The notes under the pieces were generated by a model. That model was given only the letters and a program-made list of their open reading frames with translations. It was not told the origin of the DNA and did not search any database. A stretch of 64,000 bases of DNA, from the NCBI GenBank assembly GCA_937872895.1, contig CALMUP010000009.1, forward strand, positions 186,001 to 250,000, in the 5' to 3' direction. The stretch comes from an uncultured Verrucomicrobiota bacterium. Lineage in GTDB: Bacteria; Verrucomicrobiota; Kiritimatiellia; CAIVKH01. Shown one piece after another: positions 42,684 through 50,914 of the stretch (its first letter is position 1; every line of letters begins with the position of its first letter). The translations under genes and the position numbers were made by a program.

Positions 42684-43621
42684 GTACCAAACCATTCCAG
42701 TTTCGTTACGTGAACGAGATCGTCGGCGGATTTGTCCTGCTGGTCGTGGTGCTGCTGCTCGCGGCGGTCATCGTGGCCGGACGGGCGCAAGGCTGGTTCG
42801 AGCCGGTGTACCGGATCCACCTTGATTTCCCGCCACAGGGGTCGCTCGATGTGCAGATCGGGACGCCGGTGCAGATCCTCGGTGCGACGGTCGGCCGGGT
42901 CGAGGAGATCGATGTCGACGAGGATGGATTCATGACCGGCGTGATGACGGTGAAAGGGGATTTCTACCAGTTTGTCCGTACCGATTCGCAGGCCATCGTC
43001 AAGCGGAAGTTCGGGATTGCCGGCGATGCGTTCATCGAGATCACCAAGGGGACCGGTCCGGCCTTGCCGACCGGTGCCGGGTTGGTGGCTATCAAGGATA
43101 CGGATCTCAACGAATTGCTCGAGCAGTTGCTCAGCCAGGTGCGCGATGCCACCCTGCCGTTGCTGGAAAGTGTCAGGAAGGCGGCCGACGAATACGCCGG
43201 CTTGGCCGCGGAGTTGCGTTCGCCGGAGGGGGCGCTGCTGCGGGTCATGGCGAATGTCGAGGCGATTACCCGCAAGATCGAGCAGGGCGAAGGGCCGGCC
43301 GGCCGCCTGCTCGGCGATCCGGCGATGGCCGAGGAGATCCAGGGCATTGTCAACCAGGTCGCGCAGATCCTGGCCGACGTCAAGGCCGCCACGGTCAACC
43401 TTCCCCCGATGGCCGCCACGGTCAATCGCGAGGTACAGGATCTTCCGGGTACGGTGTGGCAGACCCAACAGGCGATCCGCGAGGCGGAGCGGTTGATCAC
43501 CGGCGTGCAGCAGCATTGGTTGATCCGCAAGCATATTCCCCAAACGGAATGGACGCCGTTGATTCCCGCCTATGACATTCCGCGCGGGGCGGGATCGGCA
43601 GGCAAGGAGCAAACGCCATGA
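42680..43621 (+). CDS. mlaD: MlaD-family MCE-domain protein
   Basis: 313 residues. One N-terminal membrane helix (about 15-38, IVGGFVLLVVVLLLAAVIVAG), then a single MCE domain (about 45-135) with the YRIHLDFPPQGSLDVQIGTPVQILGATVGRVEEI core, and a long helical tail with VRKAADEYAGLAAEL and NQVAQILADVKAATVNLPPM segments. MCE proteins form hexameric tubes that shuttle lipids across the periplasm. The gene overlaps the pseudo-ATPase by 4 bases and the lipoprotein gene by 4 bases. The long tail resembles Mce/PqiB tunnels more than short MlaD. Confidence 0.92.
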   Translation: MSTKPFQFRYVNEIVGGFVLLVVVLLLAAVIVAGRAQGWFEPVYRIHLDFPPQGSLDVQIGTPVQILGATVGRVEEIDVDEDGFMTGVMTVKGDFYQFVRTDSQAIVKRKFGIAGDAFIEITKGTGPALPTGAGLVAIKDTDLNELLEQLLSQVRDATLPLLESVRKAADEYAGLAAELRSPEGALLRVMANVEAITRKIEQGEGPAGRLLGDPAMAEEIQGIVNQVAQILADVKAATVNLPPMAATVNREVQDLPGTVWQTQQAIREAERLITGVQQHWLIRKHIPQTEWTPLIPAYDIPRGAGSAGKEQTP

Positions 43622-44568
43622 AGCGAACGATGATGGTGTGGATCGTGGTGGCCCTTATGGCTGCTGGGTGTGCGACGGTACCCAAGGAACAGAAGGTGCC
43701 TGACTGGCGCGACAACGATCCGATGATTGCCCAGTTGTCGGCAACGGCGCGCAAGGCCTTTGATACCGGGGATGTACCCACCTCGGTGGTGTTGTACCGC
43801 CGGGCGTTGGACCGGGCGCGTGCAATGGACAATGCCCCGGAGATCGGCCGGAACGCCTATAACCTTGCCGCCGGTTTGATCGCGCTTGAGGAATGGGACG
43901 AGGTTACCGGGTTGCTCGCCGAGGCGGAGCGGGAGACGGTGCGGGCCGGCGGAGACGCTGGCCCGATTTTATTGCTGGCGGCGGAGGCGCGGATGATGCA
44001 GCGGGAGTGGTCGGCAGCGGGGGTGGTGATCGACCGGCTTGAGGCGTTGCCGGTCGATGAAACCACCCGCGGGCACGCATATGTGTTGCGGGCGAGGATC
44101 GCCTGCGAGCGCAAGGATGCCGGGCGTGCCGAGGGTTTCCTGCAGCGCGCACGCGGGTACCTGGGCAAGCAGAAGGATCCTGGATTGGCGGCGTCGGTGT
44201 CGGAAGTCGCGGCGGAGATCGCCCTGTTGAACGGGTTGTGGGCGGATGCCGCAGTAGCCTACGACCGGCAGGCGGCATGGTTGCAGCGGGCCGGTCGGGC
44301 CAGGGAAATGGCCGAGGCGCTGGAGCGGGCCGGTCGCAATTACCTGGTGGCGGGCGATGGTGCGCTGGCGGCGGATCGTTTTTACCGGTCAGCCCGCAGT
44401 TTGATGGCACAGGGGAACTACCTGGATGCCTTGCGGGTGGTGGAGCAGGCGGTACAGGCAGCGCCGCCGGAGGGGGCGGACGATGTCGGAGCGGCCATTG
44501 CCCGTTTATTTGATGAGATTCGTCGTGAAGTGGAGAAGGCCAGCCGGGTTGGTGTAACCCGGCCCTGA
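43618..44568 (+). CDS. TPR-containing lipoprotein of the Mla-like operon
   Basis: 316 residues. A lipoprotein signal ends in LMAAGCAT (Cys about 18). The rest is helical repeats with TPR-like spacing: ARKAFDTGDVPTSVVLYRRALDRA, NAYNLAAGLIALEEWDEV, RGHAYVLRARIACERKDAGRAEGFL and NYLDALRVVEQAVQAAP. It should sit on the inner face of a membrane, most likely the outer one, as the acceptor or scaffold for the MCE tube. Its position matches that of ABC-transport auxiliary lipoproteins in other MCE operons, but the fold differs. It is the fourth gene of the operon. Confidence 0.8.
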   Translation: MKRTMMVWIVVALMAAGCATVPKEQKVPDWRDNDPMIAQLSATARKAFDTGDVPTSVVLYRRALDRARAMDNAPEIGRNAYNLAAGLIALEEWDEVTGLLAEAERETVRAGGDAGPILLLAAEARMMQREWSAAGVVIDRLEALPVDETTRGHAYVLRARIACERKDAGRAEGFLQRARGYLGKQKDPGLAASVSEVAAEIALLNGLWADAAVAYDRQAAWLQRAGRAREMAEALERAGRNYLVAGDGALAADRFYRSARSLMAQGNYLDALRVVEQAVQAAPPEGADDVGAAIARLFDEIRREVEKASRVGVTRP

Positions 44569-44591
44569 TGTACGAGGGCGTTACTTGGTAG

Positions 44592-44620
44592 TTGAAAAAC
44601 GCTCCACTCTTTTTGAATAT
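44592..44620 (+). promoter_or_regulatory. Probable promoter of the SH3b-M48-cyclase operon
   Basis: TTGAAA (44592-44597), 17-base spacer, GAATAT (44615-44620). A small GGACGC/GCGTCC hairpin lies just downstream (about 44621-44639), in the likely leader, about 30 bases before the SH3b start. Confidence 0.5.
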
Positions 44621-44670
44621 GGACGCATTAGCGGCGTCCAAGGGGCAAAGCGAATAACCGGAAAACAATC

Positions 44671-45138
44671 ATGAAGATCAACCATGTAGTCGTGGCGGTT
44701 TGGATCGGGCTTACGGCCGTGGTGGCTCAGGCTGCGCCAAGCATGATGAGCCTGCAGGTGCAGAGCAGTCCGTTGCGTGCCACGCCGAGTCCGCTGGGCC
44801 GGGTGGTCGCGACCATCCAATACGGGGACCGGGTCGAGGTGGTTGGCCGGCAAACCGGCTGGATGCAGGTCAAGTCGCCGGCAGGCCAAGTGGGCTGGAT
44901 CAATGAATCGGCGTTGACCCGCAACCGGATCGTACTGAAGGCCGGAGCAGAGGACGTCAGCCGTACCGCATCAGGCGAAGAACTCGCCCTGGCCGGCAAA
45001 GGTTTCAACTCGCAGGTCGAAGCGGACTTCAAAGCCAGGAACGAGAACATCGATTTCACCTGGATCGACCGGATGGAGGCCATCGTGGTCAGCGATCCGG
45101 AAGTCGTGGTGTTCCTCAAGGAAGGCGGATTGCAGTGA
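44671..45138 (+). CDS. Secreted SH3b-domain protein
   Basis: 155 residues. A signal peptide (about 1-21, ending AQA) is followed by an SH3b domain (about 27-80): LQVQSSPLRATPSPLGRVVATIQYGDRVEVVGRQTGWMQV, then GWINESAL. The C-terminal 65 residues (with GKGFNSQVEADFKARN) do not resemble a known domain. SH3b domains usually bind peptidoglycan peptides. The stop overlaps the M48 lipoprotein start by one base. The ATG lacks a clear ribosome site. Confidence 0.83.
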   Translation: MKINHVVVAVWIGLTAVVAQAAPSMMSLQVQSSPLRATPSPLGRVVATIQYGDRVEVVGRQTGWMQVKSPAGQVGWINESALTRNRIVLKAGAEDVSRTASGEELALAGKGFNSQVEADFKARNENIDFTWIDRMEAIVVSDPEVVVFLKEGGLQ

Positions 45139-46049
45139 TGAAACCCGTACATCGTTGGATGCTGGGCCTGGCGGCCCTTTCGGGCCTGGTGCTGGTTTCG
45201 GGGTGTGCCTCGGTGGCCAAGGTGGGGGCGGCGGTGGGCCAGGCCACCGGTACCCTGACTCCGCAGCAGGCCGAATCGCTGGTCAAGAGTGCGGAGGCGG
45301 TGGAGAAGACCTTCAAGGACATCACGCCCGAGCAGGAATACTTCATCGGCCGATCGGTCGGCGCGACGATCATCAGTACCTACAAGGTGTACGACAACGA
45401 CGAGGCGACGCGGTACCTGAACCTGCTGGGCCAGTCGGTGGCGCGGTTTTCCGACATGCCGAATACCTTCAAGGGGTACCGGTACCTGATCCTCGACACC
45501 GACGAGATCAACGCGTTTGCCGCGCCGGGCGGATTCATCTTCATCTCGCGGGGCATGATCCGGTTGTGCCGGACGGAGGACGACCTGGCCGCGGTGATCG
45601 CGCACGAGGTGGGTCATGTCCAGTTGCGGCATGCCGTCAAGGCGATCAAGTCGAGCCGCCTGACCTCGGCGCTGACCACCCTGGCTGTCGAGGGAACCAA
45701 GAGTTTCGCCGGTGATCAACTCGCGCAGTTGACCTCGGCCTTCGAGGGCAGCATCACCGATATCACCTCCACGATGATGAACAGCGGGTATGCCCGCGGC
45801 CAGGAGCGCGAGGCGGACCGTGCGGCGATCGTGATCCTGCAACGTATGGGCTACCGTCAGGAGGCGCTGGTTGATGTGCTGGGGCGGATGGGCAAGGCCC
45901 TGCAAACCGACCAGCGTGGTTTTGGTTCAACACATCCGCCGGCCGACTCCCGGATCAAGGAACTGGTTCCCATCATCGACGACACCCGGACTCCGGTACC
46001 GACAGCCGCCCGCAAGAAACGGTTTGACCGCCTGCTTCAGGGCATCTGA
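45138..46049 (+). CDS. M48-family zinc metalloprotease lipoprotein
   Basis: 303 residues. A lipoprotein signal ends in LVSGCAS (Cys about 18). The peptidase M48 motif HEVGH is at 156-160 (VIAHEVGHVQLRHA), with the third ligand Glu in GQEREADRAAIV. The layout resembles BepA/LoiP-type periplasmic proteases that clear misassembled outer-membrane proteins. AAGGAAGG lies upstream. A GTG at 45135 is an alternative start. It pairs with the SH3b gene, which may direct it to the wall. Confidence 0.88.
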   Translation: MKPVHRWMLGLAALSGLVLVSGCASVAKVGAAVGQATGTLTPQQAESLVKSAEAVEKTFKDITPEQEYFIGRSVGATIISTYKVYDNDEATRYLNLLGQSVARFSDMPNTFKGYRYLILDTDEINAFAAPGGFIFISRGMIRLCRTEDDLAAVIAHEVGHVQLRHAVKAIKSSRLTSALTTLAVEGTKSFAGDQLAQLTSAFEGSITDITSTMMNSGYARGQEREADRAAIVILQRMGYRQEALVDVLGRMGKALQTDQRGFGSTHPPADSRIKELVPIIDDTRTPVPTAARKKRFDRLLQGI

Positions 46050-46059
46050 GCGGTCCCCC

Positions 46060-48198
46060 GTGAAATCACTCCTCGCGAAACCGTGGATCCAGGCCGTCCT
46101 GATCGGACTGATCAGCACGCTGGTCGCGCTCTTGCTCTGGTTTGCGGGCAAGCTGGATGGCTGGGAAAATACCACCTGGGCGTGGCGGGTGACCCACTTT
46201 GCCGAGCCGAGCGCGGCCACCGACGACATCAAGGTCATCCTGCTCGACCAGTCCAGTCTCGACTGGGCGGCCAACGAGATGGGCCTGCCCTGGCCGTGGA
46301 TGCGCGAGACCTACGCGGCCATGCTCGACTTCTGCCGGCGCGGGGGTGCCAAGGTCATCGCCTTCGACGTCCTGTTCACCGAGCCGTCGGCCTACATGGT
46401 GTCCGACGATGTCCTGTTCGGCGAGCACATCGGACAGGCCTCCAATTTCGTCACCGCGGTGTTCCTCGGCCAGACCGCCGGCCAGACCTCCAACTGGCCG
46501 GCCTTCCTGCCGCCTTCGCCGGTGCGCGTGACGGGGTGGGAGGGGTGGCTGACCACCGCGCCGGAGGCGCGTGTGGTCGAGCCGCGGGCCTCGTTTCCGG
46601 TGCCGGAAATAGCCACCCCGTCCACGATGATGGTCAGTGTTCGCGAGGAACTCGACGGCGACAACACCTTCCGCCGTGCCGCACCGCTCCGGGTGTTCGA
46701 CGGACAGTTTGTCCCGATGCTCGGCCTTGGCGCGTACCTGGTCGCGGATCGACCTCGGCCCTACGAACTGGACATCGCGCCCGGCGCACTTCGGGTTGGC
46801 GACAAGACGATCCCGATCGATTCGCGTGGCCGTGTCCTGTTGAAGTTCCGCGGCCCCTCCGGCACCCATGAAACGCTTAGCGCCAAGGCGGTGTTGCAGT
46901 CCGAGTTGCGCATCCAGGAGGGCGGCCAGCCGGTTATTGATCCCGAGGAGTTGCGCGGCAAGTACATTCTGTTCGGTTTCAGCGCGCCCGGGCTGAAGGA
47001 TTTGAAATCCGTCCCGCTGGCCGGGGATTATCCCGGGGTCGAAGTGCACGCGACGTTCCTCGATAACCTGCTGGCCCAGGATTTCATGCAGGATGCCCCG
47101 CGTGTCCTGGTCATCCTGTTTGCGCTCGGGCTTGGTATCGTTGCCGCGTTGCTGATCGTCCGGTGCCGAACGGTGATCCAGAGCGTGGCCTGGGCGGGCG
47201 GATTCATCCTGCTTCCTTACGCGGCCGGTTATGCCGCCTACCCGCTGAACGTCTGGTGGCCGATCCAGATGCCGGCTCTGGCGGTGCTGCTGGCGATCGG
47301 ATTGGCCGAAATCGTCAACTACGCCACCGAGGGACGCCAGAAGCGGTTCATCAAGAGCGCCTTCAAGCAGTACTTGAGCAGCGATGTCATCGAGCAAATC
47401 CTTGTTGATCCCTCCCAGCTCAAGCTTGGCGGGGAAAAACGCGAACTCTCGATCTTTTTCTCCGACCTCCAGGGGTTTTCGGCCATCTCGGAAAAACTAG
47501 GTCCGGTCGCCCTGACCGCCCTGCTCAACGACTACCTGACCGACATGAGCGATATCATCATGGAGGAGGGGGGAACGGTGGACAAGTACGAGGGCGACGC
47601 GATCATCGCCTTCTGGAATGCCCCGATGCACCAGACCGACCATGCCGTCCGAGCCTGCCGCGCCGCCCTGCGGTGCCAGCGGAAACTGGCCGAGCGGCGC
47701 AAGGAATTCTTCGACCGCACCGGCGTCGATTTGTACATGCGCATCGGCATCCACACCGGCGAGGTCGTGGTTGGCAACATGGGCTCCAACAACCGGTTCA
47801 ACTACACGGTGCTGGGCGATGCGGCGAATCTCGCCTCGCGCCTCGAGGGTGCGAACAAGCAATTCGGCACCTACCTGATGGTGTCCGAGGTCACCTGGTC
47901 GCAGGCGGAATCCGGATTCACCGCCCGCGAGATCGGATCCATCATGGTCGTCGGGCGCAAAGCACCGGTCCGCGTGTTTGACGTGCTGGGTCTGGCCGAT
48001 GAGGATAAACCCTCATGGCTGGAGGATTGGCATGCGGCGATGCTGGCCTGCCGGGCCAAGCGCTGGAGCGAGGCACGCGACCTGTTCGCCCGGTTTGGGG
48101 ATGACCCGCTGGCCCGCAAGTACCGCGATCACCTGGATCGCCTGCTTCACGGCGATCTGGCTGAGTGGGATGGCATCTGGAAACTTACGGAAAAGTGA
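46060..48198 (+). CDS. CHASE2-domain class III adenylate cyclase
   Basis: 712 residues. An N-terminal membrane helix (about 8-28), an extracellular CHASE2 sensor domain (about 30-335), then three membrane helices (about 345-415), and a class III cyclase domain (about 440-640). Metal-binding Asp469 (FFSDLQGFS) and Asp513 (KYEGDAII) are present, and Lys509 with Asp587 in VLGDAANLASRL fit ATP rather than GTP as substrate. It should turn an envelope signal into cAMP. The GTG at 46060 lacks a ribosome site, so translation may be coupled to M48, whose stop is 10 bases away. Confidence 0.88.
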   Translation: MKSLLAKPWIQAVLIGLISTLVALLLWFAGKLDGWENTTWAWRVTHFAEPSAATDDIKVILLDQSSLDWAANEMGLPWPWMRETYAAMLDFCRRGGAKVIAFDVLFTEPSAYMVSDDVLFGEHIGQASNFVTAVFLGQTAGQTSNWPAFLPPSPVRVTGWEGWLTTAPEARVVEPRASFPVPEIATPSTMMVSVREELDGDNTFRRAAPLRVFDGQFVPMLGLGAYLVADRPRPYELDIAPGALRVGDKTIPIDSRGRVLLKFRGPSGTHETLSAKAVLQSELRIQEGGQPVIDPEELRGKYILFGFSAPGLKDLKSVPLAGDYPGVEVHATFLDNLLAQDFMQDAPRVLVILFALGLGIVAALLIVRCRTVIQSVAWAGGFILLPYAAGYAAYPLNVWWPIQMPALAVLLAIGLAEIVNYATEGRQKRFIKSAFKQYLSSDVIEQILVDPSQLKLGGEKRELSIFFSDLQGFSAISEKLGPVALTALLNDYLTDMSDIIMEEGGTVDKYEGDAIIAFWNAPMHQTDHAVRACRAALRCQRKLAERRKEFFDRTGVDLYMRIGIHTGEVVVGNMGSNNRFNYTVLGDAANLASRLEGANKQFGTYLMVSEVTWSQAESGFTAREIGSIMVVGRKAPVRVFDVLGLADEDKPSWLEDWHAAMLACRAKRWSEARDLFARFGDDPLARKYRDHLDRLLHGDLAEWDGIWKLTEK

Positions 48199-48202
48199 CA
48201 CG

Positions 48203-49072
48203 ATGAAACTGGTGTTTGGCGGAGTGCGTGGTTCCTGTCCGGTGGCCCAGCCGGACTGCATGCAGTACGGGGGCGAGACCACATCCATCCTGATCGAAGG
48301 GGCACAAGGCGAACGGATCCTGGTGGACGGCGGAACCGGAGTCCGCACCCTGGGCAAACGCCTGCTCCAGACATCCGGCTCGACCAAGGCGTGGATGTTC
48401 ATCACGCACTACCACCTCGACCACGTATCCGGCCTGCCGATGTTGCCGATCCTCTATCGACCCGATTGGCGGCTTACCATCGCCGCGCCGGATCACCATC
48501 CCATCCATTTCCGGGAAATCATGGCGCGCATCTTTGACGTGCCGCTCTGGCCGTTGCAGGTGGAGGACCTGAAGGCCACCATCGAATACGAATTGCTCGA
48601 CGGCATCACCGCCGCCACCCCTTATGCGTGTGGTGGTATCGAGGTTTCCTGGTGCCCGCTGCATCATCCCGGAGGGTGCACGGCCTACCGCTTTGACGAA
48701 CCGGCCACCGGGGCCTCGGTGGTGATTGCCACGGACATCGAATGGGCCTTGTCCACCCCCGGCGAGCGCGGCTATCTGGAGCAGCTGCTGACGTTTCCGT
48801 CACCCGCACAGTTGCTGGTCATGGATGGCCAGTACGAAGATCGGGAGATCGCCTCCTTCCGCGGCTGGGGGCATAGCTCCTGGCAGGAAGCCATGTCGGT
48901 AGCTTCCCGCGGCCGGGTTAAACAACTACTCCTGACCCATCACGATCCGGCTTCCCATGATCGCCTGCTCGACGAAAGACGCCGGTCGATTCGTGCGCAA
49001 GCGGCCTGGATTGACCTGGCCCGGCAAGGTATGGAACTCGATCTTCCAGGCGATGTTTCCGTCCAGCAATGA
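48203..49072 (+). CDS. MBL-fold metallo-hydrolase next to the cyclase
   Basis: 289 residues. The metallo-beta-lactamase motif is H69-x-H71-x-D73-H74 (THYHLDHVSG), with GGVRGSCPV at the N-terminus, CPLHHPGG in the middle, VIATDIEW and LLLTHHDP. The GVRGS N-terminus is typical of a subgroup resembling RNase Z-like phosphodiesterases, including class II cyclic nucleotide phosphodiesterases. It starts 4 bases after the cyclase stop. A role in hydrolysing the cyclase product is plausible but unproven. No signal peptide: cytoplasmic. Confidence 0.83.
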   Translation: MKLVFGGVRGSCPVAQPDCMQYGGETTSILIEGAQGERILVDGGTGVRTLGKRLLQTSGSTKAWMFITHYHLDHVSGLPMLPILYRPDWRLTIAAPDHHPIHFREIMARIFDVPLWPLQVEDLKATIEYELLDGITAATPYACGGIEVSWCPLHHPGGCTAYRFDEPATGASVVIATDIEWALSTPGERGYLEQLLTFPSPAQLLVMDGQYEDREIASFRGWGHSSWQEAMSVASRGRVKQLLLTHHDPASHDRLLDERRRSIRAQAAWIDLARQGMELDLPGDVSVQQ

Positions 49073-49476
49073 ACCGTAACGTCAGGGTGATCCTCGTTCT
49101 GTTCACCGTGGTTTCTTCCGCGCTGACCGGCTGCTCCCGCCAACCGCTCGATGTTCACTCCATTGCCACCTTGCGCAAGGCCTTGCCGGGCCGTGGGTGG
49201 CCGGAGGTCTCGTACCATCCGGTTGACGCCGCGACCTTGGCCCAGGCCGGCATCACGGCGGCCGGATTGATCCGGTCGGGAGACTACCGGATGGAGGTGT
49301 ATGAGGTTGGCCGGATCGATTCCGTGACACGCGTGGCCGATTTGTTTGCCGCTACCGGTGATGTGGTTTTCACTGGTGGGATGCTCGTGGTGCTGGTGCC
49401 GATCGGCCCGGATATAGCTGCGGTATCGGAACGGCTAACAAACCTTGGGCTACTCCGCCACGGTACGCCGAGGTAA
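49069..49476 (+). CDS. Small lipoprotein of unknown function
   Basis: 135 residues. A lipoprotein signal ends LTGCSR (Cys about 22). The mature part, with RKALPGRGWPEVSYHPVDAATLAQAG and RIDSVTRVADLFAATGDVVFTGGMLVVLV, matches no family I know. It overlaps the MBL-fold gene by 4 bases and ends the operon. It converges with fabI, with a terminator for fabI in the 80-base gap. Confidence 0.6.
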   Translation: MNRNVRVILVLFTVVSSALTGCSRQPLDVHSIATLRKALPGRGWPEVSYHPVDAATLAQAGITAAGLIRSGDYRMEVYEVGRIDSVTRVADLFAATGDVVFTGGMLVVLVPIGPDIAAVSERLTNLGLLRHGTPR

Positions 49477-49497
49477 CCGGCTGGTCGCCGAAACAAA

Positions 49498-49532
49498 CAA
49501 CGCGCGGGCCCCTTGCGTGGCACCGCGCGTTG
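49498..49532 (-). terminator. Terminator of fabI
   Basis: Read on the minus strand: CAACGCGCGG (49532-49523), 15-base loop, CCGCGCGTTG (49507-49498), a 10-bp perfect stem, then TTTGTTT. It lies 25 bases past the fabI stop and suits termination of fabI. Confidence 0.8.
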
Positions 49533-49556
49533 AACATCACCGCAGGTAGTGGATGA

Positions 49557-50378
49557 TTATGTTCCCAGGTACGGGTTGTTCTCCGAGCGCTCGAACGGCA
49601 GCAATTCGCCGCCGATGACCGAGGCGCCACCGTCCACGTACAGCACCTGGCCGGTGATCTTCTTCGAGTAGGGGCCGAGCAGGAACAACACGGCGTGGGC
49701 GACTTCGTCCTTGTCGTTGATGGTGTCCCAGGGCAGGGCGCTCTGCTTGTTCCAGGTCTGCGACAATTCGGCGAATCCGGGGATCGAGCTGGCCGCCTTG
49801 GTGGTCAGCGGGCCGGCGGACACGGCATTCACGCGGATCAGGTCCTTGCCGTGGCGACGGGCCAGGCCACGCGTAAGGGCTTCCAGCGCCGCCTTGTTCA
49901 CGCCCATCCAGTTGTAGTAGGCGAAGGCTTTCGCCGCTTCAAATGTCAGGGTAACGATCGATCCACCCTTCTTCATGTACGGATAGGCATGACGGGCAAC
50001 GGTGGCCAGCGAGACGCAGCTGATATGGAACGAGGTCTTCAGGTCCTCGATGGCATCGGTGTGAAACTCCTGGCCAAGGGCGGTCTTCGGGTTGGCGTAG
50101 CCGATCGAATGCACGACGCCAGCCACCGGGCCGATCTTCGCAAACAGGTCGCGCACTTCCTCTTCCTTGGTTACATCGCAGTATTCGATGCGGAGGTTTT
50201 CCGCCTCGCCGGCCTGAAGCTTCTTGCTGCGGTCGAAGAAGATGGACTTAAGTCGTTCATTCTGGGCGGTAAAGATCACGTTGCCGCCGAGTTTCTTGAT
50301 GTCTCGGCCGACCGAGTAGGCGATCGAATCGGGGTCCAGCAACCCCATCACTACATATGTTGCACCTTGTTCAATCAT
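49557..50378 (-). CDS. fabI: Enoyl-[acyl-carrier-protein] reductase (NADH), FabI
   Basis: 273 residues of the short-chain dehydrogenase fold. NAD is bound through VVMGLLDPDSIAYSVGRDIKKLGG, the FabI variant of the glycine motif. The active-site Tyr-x6-Lys is in AYYNWMGVNKAAL. VVHSIGYANP and RVNAVSAGPLTTKAASSIPGF are also characteristic. It performs the last reduction of fatty acid elongation and is the triclosan target family. Ribosome site AGAGGAA lies six bases before the ATG. It diverges from a small coiled-coil gene. Confidence 0.93.
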   Translation of the reverse strand: MIEQGATYVVMGLLDPDSIAYSVGRDIKKLGGNVIFTAQNERLKSIFFDRSKKLQAGEAENLRIEYCDVTKEEEVRDLFAKIGPVAGVVHSIGYANPKTALGQEFHTDAIEDLKTSFHISCVSLATVARHAYPYMKKGGSIVTLTFEAAKAFAYYNWMGVNKAALEALTRGLARRHGKDLIRVNAVSAGPLTTKAASSIPGFAELSQTWNKQSALPWDTINDKDEVAHAVLFLLGPYSKKITGQVLYVDGGASVIGGELLPFERSENNPYLGT

Positions 50379-50390
50379 GGCATTCCTCTC

Positions 50391-50442
50391 TTGGTTTCCA
50401 TTGGTCGGGCGTTAGAATAGGGAAAGCTTCCGCCGATGGCAA
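50391..50442. promoter_or_regulatory. Overlapping divergent promoters of fabI and the small coiled-coil gene
   Basis: Plus strand: TTGGTT (50391-50396), 16 bases, TAGAAT (50413-50418). Minus strand: TTGCCA (50442-50437), 17 bases, TATTCT (50419-50414). The two -10 boxes share five bases, so polymerase bound at one would block the other. Confidence 0.5.
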
Positions 50443-50491
50443 TGTCCGTGTTTCCGGAGCCGGGGTGAGGGGCGCACGGGGAACATTCGAC

Positions 50492-50782
50492 ATGAAAAGC
50501 GCATATGAATTGGCCATGGAACGATTGAACCAGCAGCACGGCAAGGTGTTGGCCCTTACCGATGCCCAGAAAAAAGCGCTGGCCGAGATCGACCGGCGGG
50601 CCACGGCGAAAAAGGCTGAAACCGAGATCCTTTACCGCGACCGGCTGGCTGCGGCGCGGGCCCGGGGCGACCACGCTGCGCTCGTCGCCGACGAGGAGGC
50701 GTTGCGAGCGGAACTGGTCCGGATCCGCGACCGGGCCGAGGATGAACGGGAAGCGGTGCGCCGCGACCCGCGCCTCGCCTGA
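50492..50782 (+). CDS. Small conserved-looking coiled-coil protein
   Basis: 96 residues, highly charged and helical throughout, with KSAYELAMERLNQQHG at the N-terminus and LTDAQKKALAEIDRRATAKK, then a long Arg/Ala/Glu-rich helix. The N-terminal sequence looks like a small protein I have seen in Verrucomicrobia-type genomes, which has no assigned function. There is no signal peptide. The ATG at 50492 has GGGGA eleven bases upstream. It lies between fabI (divergent) and speA (same strand, with its own promoter). Confidence 0.65.
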   Translation: MKSAYELAMERLNQQHGKVLALTDAQKKALAEIDRRATAKKAETEILYRDRLAAARARGDHAALVADEEALRAELVRIRDRAEDEREAVRRDPRLA

Positions 50783-50812
50783 AAAAATCCAGCCCGGTTC
50801 CGCAAATAATGA

Positions 50813-50840
50813 TTGTACTGCGGTGTCGCTGTTCTATGCT
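50813..50840 (+). promoter_or_regulatory. Probable promoter of speA
   Basis: TTGTAC (50813-50818), 16-base spacer, TATGCT (50835-50840). Transcription would start near 50847, leaving a leader of about 68 bases that carries AGAGGA before the ATG at 50915. Confidence 0.45.
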
Positions 50841-50914
50841 GCGCCACCATATCGACTCGGCTCGGGTTTCACGGTGGAAACAGGGTCGGACCGAAGAGGA
50901 AACAGACACAAACG

